DNA of 64,000 nucleotides from Juglans regia (taxonomy: Eukaryota > Streptophyta > Magnoliopsida > Fagales > Juglandaceae). Each line of letters begins with the position of its first letter. Within the stretch, counting starts at the first letter, position 1. Shown piece after piece: positions 62,787-64,000 of the stretch. The position numbers and the translations under genes are program-made. Where the stretch lies: positions 26,926,558-26,990,557 of the forward strand of contig NC_049916.1 in the NCBI RefSeq assembly GCF_001411555.2, in the 5' to 3' direction. Under the pieces are notes generated by a model. That model worked only from the letters and a program-made list of their open reading frames with translations, ran no database searches and was not told the origin of the DNA.

Positions 62787-63650
62787 CACTTATCCATTCT
62801 CTTGGAAAGAAAACTCCAAGCCGCATACCTCCTTTGAAGCCTTCCCCTCCATGTACGCTGCTCCCCTCTTCAAGCACCACTTTAAGCCCTCCACCGTGAG
62901 CCTCTTCATCCACACTGCAACCACTCCACTGTCGCTAACGAGGCCAGCTTGAGACGAAATTGGTGGCACTTGATTCGAGGTGTTGCTGCGACAGAAAACC
63001 AACTCTGTGCGACCAAGCCACCCCAAACTACCGACGTTGCCAAGCCCCACGTAAAACAGAAACCTTGGCTCCCTTCCATAAACCACTACCACTACCACTC
63101 ACTCACAGCAACGCCACCACAAACAGCCAGCCTCGTTCGTTGACCCATACTCCTCAACCGTTCAACACATAAATGCAGCCTCACTAACAACCTCTCATCT
63201 ACCGTGAACAACCATGGGAACAACTGACGGTAAACTCACGAAAGCCACCTCTACTTTATACCACTGAAACAGGGGAAATGTTTCCACTATGAGCCACATC
63301 ACCAAGCCCCAACCCGTAGTTACCACCGGCACAGAGAATTCCGACTAGCACTCCACGCCGCTTCAGATCCGCCATGTCTCTCTCTCTCTCCTGGTAAGCC
63401 ACGACGAGTAGTTTCCTCTCATCACTCTCTCTCTCAGTCGCATAGTTGCCCAGCTAGTCGAAGTCTCCACCTCGCTTGCCACCTTTGAGTGCAATCCATC
63501 CTCACATTGCACTGCCTAGCTCACGGTAAGCCATTGCTTCTCGCTTAAGTCCAACCCGAATGCATGCAATCCGTAGCATATATTTTATGTGAGTTAGTCA
63601 AATTACAAAAATACCCCTATAATCTAGCCTGGATTCTTGTCTGGTTATAC
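62422..63650 (+). mobile_element. Possible LTR of a third retrotransposon
   Basis: It starts TATAACAACCCGATC, recalling the TGTAACACCCCG start of the solo LTR at 22,515. As there, it continues with an AT-rich leader and then a C-rich, exon-like stretch (62,815-63,540) with an (AT)n run (62,755-62,784). The right end is not found, and it may run past the window. Its start coincides with the loss of gag in the neighbouring element, so it may have inserted there or recombined. The small open frames inside are compositional. Confidence 0.35.
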
Positions 63651-64000
63651 CCGAATTTTCGTGCCAAAATCGGGATGAAGAGTCCTACGCCTGCCAGTTG
63701 AATGCTTGAAGACAAAATCTAGCAGCATGTCGCCAAGAAGACGAAGGTTAGGAACCCACCAGGCAGAATGTGATTAAATAATTAAACGCAGTTGATATTA
63801 GAAACTTTCCCAAACCAAACTAGCAGTTCAAAACCGAATGAAGATGTTGGCCATTGATAATGATATCAAGAAAAGAAGAGGTAAGAGACAAGATCAATTA
63901 TCTGATATGCTCTGAATCTGTAAAAGTAGATAGAGGTGAAAAGTAACTCGTGTTAAAATTCAAAGCTGCAATAATTTCTTTCAATGGCAGATTCTCGACC
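63651..64000. other. Window end, no gene recognised
   Basis: Nothing with a recognisable family is seen on either strand. The base composition is less AT-rich than in the intergenic regions, and the stretch may belong to the retroelement to its left. Confidence 0.4.

Overview
This is nuclear DNA of a flowering plant. It has AT-rich intergenic DNA, spliced genes with short introns, (AT)n and (GA)n microsatellites, an intron-containing tRNA-Tyr, and plant gene families (type I metacaspases with an LSD1-type zinc finger, ATL RING-H2, GATA, MBD8-like, UGT85). It also carries CACTA, PIF/Harbinger-like and Ty3/gypsy elements. MITEs with GTTTGGAT ends and GAGATGAGAT motifs suggest a woody eudicot, possibly of the Fagales (walnut or hickory group). 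The taxon is an inference.

Positions 1-15,600 (minus strand) hold a tandem array of type I metacaspase genes. Copy D (13176-15570) is intact, with five exons and 389 codons. Copy A (706-2938) keeps all five exons but has a frameshift and a nonsense codon. Copy C (7268-11142) has exons 2-5 open and in phase but has lost the LSD1 finger, and may start from a 14-nt replacement exon. Copy B (5962-6856) has only exons 4-5 and is a tandem duplicate of the end of C. A lone decayed exon 5 lies near 4,550.

Positions 16,000-27,300 hold a broken MBD8-like gene (minus strand, 19,045-22,031) and, facing away from it, an unrecognised plus-strand gene fragment split by a 2.2-kb solo LTR. The rest is AT-rich DNA with MITEs and GA repeats. 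Positions 27,311-32,126 are a young, complete but coding-defective Ty3/gypsy chromovirus with ATCTT target-site duplications. It is followed by a GATA-factor fragment, an intact ATL-type RING-H2 gene (33,773-34,267) and tRNA-Tyr(GTA) (35,323-35,409).

Positions 36,706-39,118 are a non-autonomous CACTA element. A large CACTA transposon follows at 43,584-56,046 (12.46 kb, TTA target-site duplication). It carries TNPA-like and TNP2-like genes on the minus strand, a 'putative plant transposon protein' gene on the plus strand, two PIF-like MITEs, a minisatellite and clusters of a palindromic TTCGAA-centred motif. All its genes carry nonsense codons, several of them typical of C-to-T decay. The element ends 88 bp before the start codon of an intact UGT85-type glycosyltransferase (56,135-57,735) whose single intron appears to be GC-AG.

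Positions 58,190-62,416 are a decayed Ty3/gypsy element on the minus strand. It is bordered by an LTR-like sequence that begins near 62,422 and may run towards the window end.

The likely functional host genes are metacaspase D, possibly metacaspase C, the ATL RING gene, tRNA-Tyr and the UGT85 gene. Nearly everything else is mobile DNA or gene relics.
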